Shown: positions 1 through 11,080, numbered from the stretch's first letter. The stretch is 64,000 nt of DNA from Pilaira anomala (GCA_025716855.1 JAIXMQ010000024.1:248001-312000), one strand, 5' to 3'. Program-made: numbers and translations. Notes: generated by a model not told the origin, from the letters alone.

Positions 1-26
1 TACTAACGATATATATATATATTTAG

Positions 27-891
27 ATATCTCACGAATCCAAACGATATAGACCAACTTGTAGATTATTTCAATGAACAACAAAACCGAGACATTTATG
101 CAAGAGTGACATTAACCATCGTGAAACCCAATTATGTCAATAACGAACATTTAGCTTATCCCATCAACCATCTTCGTAACATTGCTATTACGGAATCCTC
201 AACAGAATATATCTTTGTACTAGATGCAGATTTTACACCTTCCGCTAATCTTCATAATTACATACATAAAAGATTGATTCCATATATCATGTTTCAATCT
301 ACGAAAATACCTGATACAGCTTGGGTTGTACCTTGTTTTGCTATGCGTGAAGAATACAGCCAAATGGCATTACCCAACACGTACAACGAATTAAGACAGT
401 TAGTAGAAAAAGATATTGCATATATTACAGACCCTGGTGCAGGGCATGGACCTACACTTGCTGTTGAGGTTGCGTTAGTAAGACCTTTCTTGTTAGGTAA
501 TCCATTGGCTTACGAAGTATGTTTTGAGTCACAATGGGAGCCATACTACGTTTTACATCGCTCAGCACCTCTTTATGATGCACGGTTCAAAAACCAAGGT
601 GGAGATAAGCAATCGCATGCGTTACAATTGAATGCAGAAAAATACCGGTTTATGGTTTTACGTGAAGCATTTATGGTTCATAAAGATCATTCCAAGATGG
701 TGTGGCCTGATGGTGGATTTGAAAAGGCACAAAAGGCAGCTAATAAATGGAATTATTTTGGAGAGTTTATGCGAGAGATGGAATCTTTGTATGGTCGAAA
801 TCCTAGATGGCCAAGAGGATGTAGTGCAACGGCTATTGGATGGCAAGATCAAAGAAGGGACACGATTGGGTTCGCAGCTGGTTTGGCATAG
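27..891 (+). CDS. LARGE/GT49-like glycosyltransferase, 5' partial
   Basis: The 3' terminal exon of a gene that begins left of the window. Positions 1-26 are the end of an intron: a perfect TACTAAC branch site at 1-7 and the acceptor AG at 25-26. The reading frame is open from there to the TAG at 889-891 (about 288 residues seen); the GTG at 106 is not a start. A DAD metal-binding motif lies at 223-231, preceded by an 'NHLRNIAI' segment, as in glycosyltransferase family 49 (LARGE second domain, B4GAT1), which transfers sugars from UDP donors in the Golgi. The conserved tail 'QNGGDKQSHALQL'-type region (here NQGGDKQSH) and 'VHKDHSK' also fit. The acceptor in this fungus is unknown. It is convergent with AAR2. 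Confidence 0.8.
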
Positions 892-1012
892 ATTTTTTTT
901 TATATTAAATTAGATTAATATTACACTGTTATAAATAAAATTCAGAAAAAAAAAACCATATCTTGTGATACACACGATCCATGCATGAAAATAATCTATT
1001 TTATTTAAATGT

Positions 1013-1557
1013 TTAATCCATATCAACAATGACAGGTGCATCATCCTCATCTTCCTCTTCGTCCTCAGGTATATCCCACTCGAATTTTTTCACGATAAAA
1101 TTCTTTAATTTAATGTATCTTGAAACTAATTTAGGTTCTGAACCAGGAATATTTTGTTGTAAAGTCTATTGAAACCATTTTAGTATTCCTCTCTCAAGAA
1201 AAATCTCTCTCTTTTTTTACCTTTAACATAATTCCTGTAAAATTGTTTTCGGAAAGGATATCTCGAAAGAAATCATCAGGACATTCATCTAATTGAAACT
1301 CGAGTACATCTTTTTTTTAAAAAAAAAGGGCATTATTAATTTTTAATTTGAAACAAAATACCGGGCTTCTATTGCAACATTACCCATAAACTCTACAAAC
1401 ATATCTGGTTTTTCTTCAATCAATTGTGGACAAGAACATAATAACTGAACAAGTTGTTTCCATTGATTGAAACCTGAGAAATTCTGTGCCATTAATAAAC
1501 ATACAAATGATAATTGCATTTCTCCAAGCATTGTTTTATAATCTAAAAAGAAAAATC

Positions 1558-1593
<36 letters not shown>

Positions 1594-2459
1594 GATAAAA
1601 TATTTTTTTTTACTTACTGTTATTATATGCTTCTTTCAAAAGATGTTTTACTAACCAAGACTTGTCTAGACTGTAACGAGTGACTTCATCACCCGATGCA
1701 CCAGGAGGAAAGGATTTACGAAGATCAAATCGAGTGAATTCCATTCCTTCTTCTCTTTCAATGGCTTTACCCAATCGTTTGTCTTTGATATTGGAATCAT
1801 GATCAGGCGACTTATCCGGTAAATGACTTACTTTACCATTATTAGGAAGAATACGACGTACTAATCCAGGTGTAATATATCCAGTCAATTTCTTCCAACG
1901 TTGATAATAAATGGGTGGATCAAGTGGATAAGGACCCATATTACGATCAAATTCTCGAATATCTAAAAGAAAAATTTGAAATAAGTCAATACTACATTTT
2001 TATTATTATTATTATTGCTCTTTACTTGAACGAAGACGTTCTACTTGTGCTGGATCGAGTTCAGTTTCGTCACGCAAGTCTTCAATAGCTGGGTTCCATT
2101 CTCTTACAAGAATCTTTTTTATAACCATTTAGATCTTGGTGAATCGTGTTTTTTTTTTTTTACTTTACCTCTTTGGATTCAAAGAAATGAAAAAAGCCAG
2201 TTCTGATACCTTGTACACCTTCTTTACTTGTTGTACTAGAATAAAACGTGTTAGTTCGTTTTATTCAAGAGAGAATATAACTTTTTATTTACGAGAAATA
2301 AATAAAGTGTAAACCAGGAGGAATAAGTTTAACACCTTTGAATAAAGGACCAATACCCCATGCGTTATAGTCAATGCCGAATTCTAAGTTAGGTGGAGCC
2401 TCTAAAAAGAGTATAAAGGCTCCAACTTCGAAAAGTTGATTCGCAAGTTCTTGATTCAT
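1013..2459 (-). CDS. AAR2: AAR2 family U5 snRNP assembly factor
   Basis: Seven exons: complement(join(1013..1165, 1221..1309, 1384..1542, 1618..1962, 2026..2113, 2169..2235, 2293..2459)), 355 residues. The start at 2457-2459 gives MNQELANQLFEVGA followed by EFGIDYNAWGIGPLFKG and KLIPPGLHF, the N-terminal signature of AAR2; exon 2 gives KEGVQGIRTGFFHFF, also family-typical. The C-terminal alpha-helical half (GEMQLSFVCLL...FQLDECPDDFF) matches the rest of the family. Aar2 holds Prp8 in the cytoplasmic U5 snRNP precursor and is exchanged for Brr2 in the nucleus. The donor of the third-from-last exon was set at 1382-1383 because the next GT leads to a frame break, while this one joins EFMD to VLEFQLDE. 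Introns are 51-75 nt, one carrying a long T tract on the plus strand. Confidence 0.92.
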
Positions 2460-2558
2460 TGAAAAGAAAAAAAGGGAATGTAATTGAAAGACAGTAGTAG
2501 GTTTTGCTTTATTATGTATGTACAAAGAAAAAAGGGAAGAAGAAAAAAAAAAAAGTTT

Positions 2559-2902
2559 TTAGGATATGACACGGGTTTTATAAATTGCAAAAGTTGGGCG
2601 AGTGTTTAATAAGTATGCATTTTGAGCATAGACGATATCAGCTTGTTGTTGACAACTTATTTGTTCTTCTTCTTCGTCCGATTCATCATCCAGTGATTGA
2701 GTTGTGGTATTTGAGTCAAGAGAAGAAGCAGAAGAGATGGTACCAGATGAAGAAGATTCTAAGGTTGGTAAAGTGTAAGTATCCAAAGCAGAAAGAATGA
2801 GACCTCTTCTTCGAGAGATGGTAGGACGGGACCTGTTTAAAGGACGAGGGACATGCGACAGGGTATGATGTTTTACTGCTACTACATCAGAACCAGCTGA
2901 AA

Positions 2903-2937
<35 letters not shown>

Positions 2938-3383
2938 TGAGACATGTTGATATTAGATAAGGAAGGAGTTTGTTGACGCTTTAATTCAAGTGTAGAGAAG
3001 TGTTGTAAATCAGAACATAAATTCGAAAGACGAGTTTCGATAGCTGTCACCCAAGAATCGAGTTCGTGCTCAGATGGACACTCGATTGTCCAGACCTTTT
3101 TGGTGGTGGCGGATGAAGGATGATAATGTTGATAATATAAAGTAGGTTCTAATTTGAAACAATATTTTCGGTTGGTGATGGATAATTTGATGACTTTTGC
3201 AATATCATGGAGATCAATGGTTCGAGAGGCATGAACGGCATGTTCATCTTTATAGTAACGTAATTCGGTATCAAGTAATACAAAGTATCGCGATTGCCAC
3301 CTTGAAGTACCAAAGGTATTATTTGTAGATAATTTATTTAACCATCCAGAACAGGGCATTGTTGCTGCTGTAATCATTATCAA
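2559..3383 (-). CDS. PH-domain protein
   Basis: A single-exon 274-residue protein. Residues about 10-122 form a pleckstrin homology domain: it begins SGWLNKLS, continues RWQSRYFVLLDTELRYYKDE (the usual beta 2-3 strands) and ends with the conserved tryptophan helix ELDSWVTAIETRL. PH domains bind phosphoinositides or protein partners at membranes. After the domain there is a low-complexity tail with a run of eleven threonines encoded by a TAG/CTA microsatellite (2905-2938), a serine-rich stretch and an acidic patch DDESDEEEEQ. ATGs at 3381-3383, 3375-3377 and 3357-3359 are all possible starts. The threonine run is likely length-polymorphic. No other catalytic domain is visible, so a specific role cannot be named. 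Confidence 0.85.
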
Positions 3384-4491
3384 ATGTAAAATTTTAATAA
3401 AAAAAAAGGGGAATTAAATGTTAAAAAAAAAAGAAAATATTAATCTGTTATTTATATTATTAAAAAACAAAAGACCAGAATAATCTGGACCCTTTTTCAT
3501 TTCACTGCACTCGAAACACCGCTCTTATTTTTAATATTAAAAATATGTTATTGCATATGTATAATGGATAGTAGTAATAGACCTATTAAAAACAATCTAA
3601 TAATTGCCTATACGTCTAGAACTTAGTAGTTAGACAATTGCCAAGAAAGAATGAAAAACTCCCTAATCACTACTACAGACTAATAAAAAAAAAAAAAAAA
3701 AGTCTGGACTCTTTATTTTGTTAATTGGGTTATGCCTTTTTTGTACAGTAGTGTGTCGTGTTCAGTGCTCACGGTACTAATTTGCGTGTGTGTGTTTTTT
3801 AGCTCAAAAATATTTAAAAAGAAGAACGCATTTAAAAAGTACCAGTGTGTATTGGATGATAAAATCCCTTCAACGGCTGCAAAAAATGGAATTAAATATC
3901 GCGACAGAGTCCTCCAAAGAAATTAAAAGAACATTGATTAATTCAAAGATTTCTTTTTTATATCATCTTTTCACACTTTGTCTTGCTGCGAAACTTATTT
4001 CATTGGCTGATTATATTAGCGGATACTACGCTGTGTGATTAACATCTGGCTCCTTGAAAACCTTTTTCTCCTCTTTTATCTTTTTTTTTTTAAAAAAAAA
4101 TGCGACTTTTTTTAAGCAGAAAAAGAAAAAAAAAAAAAAAGTTGATGAAAACTCTCTTTCCCTCCGTAAGCTTCAAAGGGTTCCTTTCACTCCACTGGTT
4201 CATTCGGCTCTTTGTATTGGACTATTAAAGTTCATATCAGGTTTTAGCAAAAATGAAGACTGCAAACCTTAAACAATCAACAAAATTTTCCCTGGACTTG
4301 ATAGGAAGAACTATCAAGCAGTTACTTTGATTTTCCTTTTCAATCCAGATACTGAAGTGAATTGAGCTTCTGAAGCTGAAGTTAAAGCTACCATTCACAG
4401 GATTCTGGTAAGACAGGAGGGAAGCCTATGATTCATGACAAGAGAAGGTATATGACATTTATCAGAATTGAATGGAAAACGGTATTCAAAA

Positions 4492-4529
<38 letters not shown>

Positions 4530-5443
4530 GAAGGCAGATACGGATGTATAACGTGCGTTCGGTGTGTTGCAGGCACGATTTGCTATAACCTACTAGGATA
4601 TGGAATGAAAGTTGACATGCAGGCTAATCATGAAAAGGGGCTTGCATTTATTCCTCGGTATATAGCTTGTGGATTGCTCTCAGCAAAAGTTTTTTTTCGA
4701 ATCGGTTCAAGTTTCGTACTCATCACCAGATCGGTCGAACATTTGTTCGAAGAAGTAAGAGGAACAAAAACGGATTTATTTCTGTTTGTTCCAAGCTTTT
4801 TTTCCTTTCGTTCTGTCAAGAGCAAAAAGACAAGACGAACATTGATGCTTTTCCTTGGAATTGCTGTGCCTTTACATATTATGATGACACAGAATAATAA
4901 CTTTCTTTTACTTGGTCATCACTGGACAGTGAATCGAGCGCAAGTTGGAAATTTTGGAAAATCGAATGATCTAATTCAAATATTTAGCCTTGAGAGGAAG
5001 GAGGGGGTGGGGGGTTTACAAGTTTGCAGTCAGAAGAAGTTGTACTGAAAAACGCATAAATCAAATCAAACAAGCAGATTGTTCGAGTTGATTTGTCGTT
5101 TCCTTCGTTATGACGGGTCAATGAATATCAAAGCAAGGGCCAAGACATTAGCCAGATTCTTTTCACGAATTGAGTAATATTCGTCTTGGGCTTCAGATTA
5201 GTCTACTCAACAGGTATATATACCCCCAAAGTATAAAAGCATGAACCGAGAACGTGCCTATAAAAATAATTTTTGTTTTAAAACTAGTTAGTTGGTTCTT
5301 CTTCCCATTTCTTTCAACTTAATTACCATGATTAAAGCAAAAGGTTGAAACTACTCTATTTATTATAGTGATACTAATTTTATTTAAAAGTATATTTCTA
5401 GTATAACTTTTATTCGTTTCTACCTCTTCTTTACGAACCCACA
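3384..5443. other. Gene-poor stretch with homopolymers
   Basis: About 2 kb without a convincing gene. It contains long T or A tracts (4496-4527, 4123-4140) and several open frames, the longest being 4428-5048 on the plus strand; that frame crosses a poly-T tract giving a run of phenylalanines, resembles no family I know and has no homologue-like motif, so it is not called. Confidence 0.5.
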
Positions 5444-5772
5444 CAATCATACCTGGAAAACTTTCTCGGCAACCGACTATCATTATGCTGTAGGACTATT
5501 GTGGCATAAGGATAATTTGATTGTGAATAATCTCCGTAAACCTAGCAGCCTTCCTAGTCTGTGACGCAACTAAGGACACGTTCCAATAGTTGGCCATCTT
5601 CTTTAAGATGGTTGCTTATTGAGATTATTGTAATGAAGAGAAGTATGCAAAGTATGAAGACGCAATCATGCCCGGAAAACTTTCTCGGTAACCGACTATC
5701 GTTATGCTGTAGTACTATTGTGGCATAAGGATAATCTGATTGTGATAAATCTCCAGTCTTCCTAGTCTGATT
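5444..5772. repeat. Direct repeat pair of about 110 bp
   Basis: A segment at about 5444-5560 recurs at about 5663-5772 in the same orientation with roughly 90 percent identity by eye. Both copies share GGAAAACTTTCTCGG, ACCGACTATC, TTATGCTGTAG and ACTATTGTGGCATAAGGATA, and both continue to TTCCTAGTCTG. The 100 bp between them are unrelated. This may be a remnant of a tandemly duplicated or transposed sequence; no coding content is seen. Confidence 0.75.
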
Positions 5773-6190
5773 TGAGATTTTTTTTTTCTTTTCGATGCGT
5801 ATAAACTGGTCTATTAAGGTTAAAATGGCTTTTTTTCGCTGGCATTGTTTGACAATATTCATCGACTTCCACGTTTCGGGCCCCTTAAAAGAGTACACGA
5901 TAACTGAAAGTATGCTCAAAGTAAACTTTCCAGATCCAAAAGGAACTTCTTTGGATCAATTCAAATCCAAATCAAATATCTCATATATTCTTATTTTTTC
6001 CCTCAAATTGGCCTTCTTTTTTTTCTACGACCAATCAAATTATAACGTTTAACTTTTAGATATTCAAAGAGAATAGAGAAAAAAAAAGAACGCTTTTTTC
6101 TTTTAAAATACATATTGAAATCATTGTTGAGGACTATAAAAATGAGATATATATGTTTTTATCCAGAAATAGCCATGATATTCTTACATA

Positions 6191-6635
6191 CAGGGTTTCC
6201 CACTATTTTTGGGAATTAATATGGAAATTAATGGGAAAAAATTTAAAAGTTATTAAAACCAAATTTGAAAGTTGATGGAATAAATTTTGAAGATTAATTA
6301 GATAAAGTTTGAAAAAGTTAGTTAGTAATGTAATTCTTACATAGACGTTTTAAGGCTTTACCTGTATCAAGGTTTTCCAAAGCGATAACTAAGGAGGATA
6401 ATTATTGTTTTTTTCCCCAGTTTAATCGGGTCATAGTTTTTTCTTTTGATTGAGTTTTTTTTTTGACTTCTCAAGAATATCGCAGGTTTCAGACCAGTTT
6501 CCCAAAATTAAGATACAATCCTTTCCAAATTTTTTTCTGATGTTTTTTGATAAACGTTTGGTTGATTGAATTTCATTGATATGGGCACTGAGATTCATCT
6601 TTCTAAAGGGGATCAAGTCCTTCTTTCTCTTATTT
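6191..6635 (-). repeat. Left arm: inverted deletion copy of the Fanzor 3' end
   Basis: Read on the minus strand, 6635-6491 matches 8411-8554 of the nuclease gene (shared peptide KDLIPFRKM, then SAHIN, IQSTKRLSKNIRKKFGKD, ILILGNWS), then jumps to a match with 8964-9273 (shared CDILEKSK, then the non-coding 3' end and the terminal repeat). About 410 bp are missing at the junction near 6490/6491, removing the zinc ribbon and third RuvC motif. The stub therefore cannot encode an active nuclease. It makes the 'terminal inverted repeat' of the element effectively about 450 bp long in two blocks. Confidence 0.85.
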
Positions 6636-6861
6636 TTATAAAATAATTGAAAAAGTATGGTATTCAAAAATGAGATACGAAATGCATCATCATGCAATGG
6701 TTAATTAGTGTAATTGCTTACGTTATAAAATACAAAGAAGTTCTTTTTTACCAGTCCCAAAAACCAATAACCAGTTTGATAAATGCTATCAAAACCCTTT
6801 CTTTCTTTTTTTTTTTTCTTTGTTCTTTTCTCTTTTTTAACAATTTCTCCCTTAAGTAAAA

Positions 6862-9062
6862 ATGGAGGGATCCGTTGAACAATATACCCCTGTAAGTATT
6901 TTTAACGGGTTTAAATGTATTATTTTGCTCACATTTATTTTTACAGGTGAATACATTATCAATAAACACTGATGGTAATGGTAAAAAGGTTATGACTGTA
7001 AAGTCTTCAATTACTGGAATAGGATGGAAACCTCAATATCTTTCTATTTTGAAGAAACTCGTTCATGACGTTCATATTATTGTCACCCATACGTATTCCT
7101 TTACAAGATACATATTCATCCAAGAGCTTAATCCTAATTTAGAAGAGTATGCAGTCCAAGGTTTCTACAAGGAAGTGTTTTTATCACTTTTAGACAGTAA
7201 AACTGTGAATGTTAATAGACTATCGGGCAAAGTAAAGGCTTATAGAGAGATGATAAACAAGTATAAAGCATCGTATTGTAGAGATTCATCATTCACGCCA
7301 ATCAAACTACCCTCTGCTCAACAAATAGCCTCATATGAAGCTACGAAAATACAAACTGCTTGTACTAATGCAATCACTAAAGATTTTGGAAATAAGCTGA
7401 GAATGGTTGTCAATAAACTGATTGGACTAAAACAACGTATCTCACAATTGACTAGCGATTTGAAAAAGCAAGGCTACTCAAAAGAGGAAACTAAAGCCAA
7501 AATTAAAAGTAACATTCTGGAACCTGCTACACAACTTAAACTGGCTATTTCATCAAGAGATATCAGCCGAATCCCAAAAGAATTCCAAGATCAAAAGGCT
7601 ATTATCAACTGTATTAAGGACATATTTTCTGCTTATCCTGAAACTTACAAGTTTAAAAAAGATTCCATTTATTATGATGCTATTGCAAATCCAGGAAAAC
7701 ACTTGCTTGCTTATTTTAAACTAGCAGAGATATGCGAGGCTAACAATTTCAAATTATTCCAATGCTTTCCTGTAAGAAAGACTTTTATTCCGTCATATAT
7801 GACTATTGATACTATGATATTAAACAATCATATATTAAAAAATTCCCAAAGAAGCAAATTGGATAAAGGGTATATCTGGGGAAAAGTCCTAAATTTATCT
7901 TCAAAACCTTTCAAAGATCAAGGCCTAGATAGCTCCATGAAGTTCAGAGGAACTATAATGACAGATGGCATAGGTATTTCTGTTATAAAACAAAATTTCG
8001 ACACGTCTAAAGGTGGTACAAGTAATCCCAAGGCCAGTTTAGTGGAAGATGAAGAACTCAAATATATTGAACAAATCCCCAACGAGGAACTACGATCTAC
8101 AGATGGAAAATGTGTATTCATTGATCCTGGTCGACGTGATCTAATTTATTGTATGCACGAAGATAGCACAGTCAATAATAAAAAAATTTACAGGTACACG
8201 AGAAATCAAAAAGCAAAGGAAACAAAATCAACAAAATTTAAAAAGCTGCGGCAACAGTTGAAACCAAAAGACATTCAAGATTGCGAGGACAAACTCAGCA
8301 AGTGTTCGCCACTCACAGTAAAGAAGGAAGCATTTGTTGAATACTTAAAGATTAGAGCTGAAGTTAATTGTAAGATGCAAGAATACTATTCAAATGAAGA
8401 TGTAGAGAAGGATAAGAGAGAGAAAGACTTAATCCCTTTTAGAAAGATGAAGCTCAGTGCGCATATCAATAAAATTCAATCAACCAAACGTTTATCAAAA
8501 AACATCAGAAAAAAGTTTGGAAAGGATTGTATCTTAATTTTGGGAAATTGGTCTGCTTCCCGCACAAGGTTTCACGAACCCATTAAAGGAAACGGATTAA
8601 GAAATAGCTTACGAAAAGAAGGGTTTAAAGTTTATCTTTTGGATGAGTTCAAAACTTCTAGTATCTGTCCTTCTTGTGAAAACAAGCTAGCAACTTTTAA
8701 AGAATGTATTAATCCAAGGCCATACCGACGTTCGACTAATCCAAAAGTAACATGCCATGGTCTTTTAAGGTATTTCTTACATATTTTATATCAATGAAAG
8801 GTTTAAATAACTTGTGTTTAGATGCTTAAATCAAAACTGTTTGGAGAAACAGGCATTAACTGAAAAGGATCAAGAGAATATAAAGTATCGACTATGGAAC
8901 AGGGATCTTGCTGCTGTATTAAATTTTAGGAAGATCGTAATTAGCTTAAGGACTACATCCCAGAAACCTGCGATATTCTTGAGAAGTCAAAAAGACTCAA
9001 TCAAAAGAAAAAACTATGACCCAATCAAACTGGGAGAAAAAAAACCTCGTCTTCAACAATAA
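6862..9062 (+). CDS. Fanzor RNA-guided nuclease (eukaryotic TnpB homologue)
   Basis: Three exons: 6862..6891, 6947..8769, 8822..9062; 697 residues. The first exon is only 10 codons (MEGSVEQYTP) before a GTAAGT donor; the second intron (8770-8821) splits an Arg codon inside the zinc ribbon and splicing restores CHGLLRCLNQNC. RuvC motif I is FIDPGRRDLI (Asp about 403). The region GNWS...NGLRNSLRKEG...LLDEFKTSSICPSC carries the second motif; the usual TnpB glutamate position reads GNWS and the conserved DEFKTS glutamate (about 577) is the likely substitute, as described for Fanzors. Zinc-ribbon cysteines are at about 584, 587, 619 and 624. Motif III is LWNRDLAAVLNF (Asp about 646). Fanzors are nuclear RNA-guided DNA endonucleases using an element-encoded guide RNA. 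The frame is intact, with all three acidic residues, so activity is possible. Confidence 0.9.
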
Positions 9063-9273
9063 TTATCCTCCTAAGTTATCGCTTTGGAAAACCTTGATAC
9101 AGGTAAAGCCTTAAAACGTCTATGTAAGAATTACATTACTAACTAACTTTTTCAAACTTTATCTAATTAATCTTCAAAATTTATTCCATCAACTTTCAAA
9201 TTTGGTTTTAATAACTTTTAAATTTTTTCCCATTAATTTCAATTTTAATTCCCAAAAATAGTGGGAAACCCTG
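8964..9273 (+). ncRNA. Candidate Fanzor guide-RNA (omega RNA) region
   Basis: In characterised Fanzor and TnpB elements the guide scaffold is transcribed from an element end, often overlapping the 3' end of the nuclease gene, with the guide reading into flanking DNA. Here the last 310 bp (end of the ORF, the 3' non-coding part 9063-9240 and the terminal repeat) are the part kept best in the inverted left-arm copy, even though the copy lost most coding sequence. That is the conservation pattern expected of a functional RNA or of a transposase-binding end; the two cannot be told apart from sequence alone. Folding was not computed. Confidence 0.35.
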
Positions 9274-9388
9274 TAGCTCATTATTAAAAAACCTGTTTCT
9301 GAATAGTCACGTAAAGTAGTATTTTTGTCTTGATAGATGAAATACTTGTCCTTATTTTTTTTTTTATTTTTTTTTTAAAAAAAAAAAG

Positions 9389-9589
9389 GCGTGTAATTTT
9401 TCTTTTTCGTTATGTCACGAATCTACTTCACCACTTCAACAACTTGTATATTATGAAACGCATTACGCGTTTTTACACTCAAATGAACAGCCTGTTTTGG
9501 AATTTATTGTTCGCGGTAATAATTTTTATGCTGAAAATAAAACAAGACACAACCGACGTACCAGCGATAGGTTCTATATTCAAAAGAAG
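9389..9589 (+). pseudogene. Coding-like fragment, unknown family
   Basis: An open frame of about 65 codons (different from the frame giving a nominal ORF here) reads LVYYETHYAFLHSNEQPVL, then FIVRGNNFYAENKTRHN and RRTSDRFYIQKK, ending exactly at a GTAAGC donor-like site at 9590. Composition is protein-like and unlike the A/T-rich surroundings. No start codon and no downstream exon could be placed, because the following sequence is the antisense transposase relic. I do not recognise the family. It may be an orphan exon of a gene broken by insertions. Confidence 0.35.
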
Positions 9590-9684
9590 GTAAGCACAAA
9601 TATTAAAGATAAATGATCAACAAATTAACTTACTGTAATATTTTTTAAGCTCTTGGATAATAGTAATAGGTGAAATGAATTCAA

Positions 9685-11080
9685 TTAAGTCGGTTGATAA
9701 TAATGTATAAGTAGCAAAAGAATTACATAATTGATGATTTTGATTGAAAGGAGTTGATCAAAAGTAGAGTTGCAGCTGGAAAGAATGCTGGTAATTTGGC
9801 TGAGTGTCTCTCTATGCGTTCCTACTTCAGCTTGGATGTAAATATAACTGATCTTCTTGATATTGTAAAACCAAAAAAGACATCGCTGGACGATTTCATT
9901 GAACTTCCTCTTTCCTCTTCGAATATCTGCCAATTGTTCTTTCCATTGATCGGGCACTATATGAACGCATTCTGCCAGCTTTTCTTATGATATATCCAAT
10001 ATGTATCAAGTAATGAATATTTGGCTTAAAAACGCTGACAGATATGTTCTTCTTTTTTATTTCTTCTTCAAGAAAATAATGCCAATTAGCAAAACAACTG
10101 TAACAAGTGGTAAGTATATTTAATTAATGATTATAAAATGATCTTGCTTTTCGATCTCTCTAATCAAATTCTCATTGGTTTCCCATTGCAGCGCAATAGT
10201 ACAACCTCGTACCTAGCATAATAAAGCTTTGCGTGTATGCAGTTTTGCTAAACAATGACACTATGAGAGTTGGTACCACGTACAATAGGAAATCCAAGAG
10301 ATCAATAGCTTGTGCTCCATCAACTTTTGCAATCAAGTTACCCCAACTTCTTTGAAAGGATACTGGTATTTTACTTCTGGATAATTCAATGCATAAGTTT
10401 AAAAGTTCCATCCGCATTTTTGCTGTGCATATTCGTAAGCTTTGTATTCTGGTTTACTTTTACAATCATTTCATGAACAAATCTAGACACGCCTTGTCCA
10501 AAACCATGAAGCTCATCTAAAACATGGAAGGAAGGAGACAAAAACGTAGGTAGCTTTGTAAATATATTAGGCTTCATTAATTGATTAATCTATTTTAAAT
10601 CATTAGCTGTGACCCCAGTTTCAAAAGCTTTTTTTTTTTTAAAAAAAAAATACTCACTAATGATTGTAAAGCTGCAGTTCATGATTGAAAGTACATGCCA
10701 CCTCTTCCAGGTCCTGCACCTTGTCCTTGTATAAGGCATATTCTGCATCCAGATTTAGTCATATGACCTTTGTGATGGCTGAATTTTGTGACCTTTTTTT
10801 TACTTGCAGAATATCATCTGTCGCCATTACCAAGTGCACCTTTGCTTTTATTGCTTCGCCATCGTACTTCTTTATGCCGAAACCATGTTCACCCAAACTC
10901 GATCTCTTCAACGATCGGAAAAAGAAAAGGATCAAGGTTCTTGATCTTACCAGGCAAAACTGCTAACTGAAACATACAAAAAAAAAAAAAATAGTTACAT
11001 TTGAAAATATCGTGTGAATTGTTGTCGTGCGCCAAGTTTTCCTCGTAAATATCAATTTGATTACTGAAATTTAACATCGA
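9685..11080 (-). pseudogene. Degenerate cut-and-paste transposase (CACTA/TNP-type architecture)
   Basis: On the minus strand, pieces in different frames line up in the order expected of a large transposase. First comes VLPGKIKNLDPFLFPIVEEIEF, then IKAKVHLVMATDDILQVKKR and HKGHMTKSGCRICLIQGQG (10.97-10.70 kb), then FHVLDELHGFGQGVSR (about 10.52 kb), then SFQRSWGNLI plus DLLDFLLYVVPTLIV (10.33-10.25 kb), and finally a QWKEQLADIRRGKRKF tail near 9.95 kb. The zinc-binding-like CRIC, the 'H-motif' before it and the LHGxG segment followed by an LDFLLYVVP helix are typical of these transposases. Frameshifts and stops separate the pieces, so it is dead. No terminal repeats were located. Exact superfamily is uncertain. 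Confidence 0.55.

Larger units (their letters stand above)
6191..9273 (+). mobile_element. Fanzor element with long inverted repeats and TA target sites
   Basis: A 3083-bp element bounded by CAGGGTTTCCCAC (6191-6203) and its reverse complement GTGGGAAACCCTG (9261-9273), each flanked outside by TA (6189-6190 and 9274-9275), the target duplication typical of Tc1/mariner-type transposition. The outermost 220 bp or so are nearly perfect inverted repeats, for example TACCTGTATCAAGGTTTTCC on the left and its complement on the right. The left arm continues as an inverted, internally deleted copy of the 3' end of the nuclease gene (see separate entry). The only protein gene inside is the Fanzor nuclease at 6862-9062; no transposase is present, so movement would need a transposase in trans. 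Fanzors carried inside several eukaryotic transposon types are established knowledge; assignment to mariner is my inference from the TA and the CAGGG ends. Confidence 0.85.

Noticed and set aside
106..891. Start of the glycosyltransferase at 106
   Set aside because: That codon is GTG; the frame is open back to an intron acceptor at 26, so the true start is outside the window.
1343..1384. Extending the AAR2 exon to the GTATTTTG donor at 1360-1361
   Set aside because: Joining from there puts the next exon out of frame with an early stop; the GTAATG donor at 1382-1383 closes the frame.
4428..5048. 206-codon plus-strand open frame
   Set aside because: Passes through a long poly-T tract, no domain or family resemblance, no splice partners; low-complexity chance frame.
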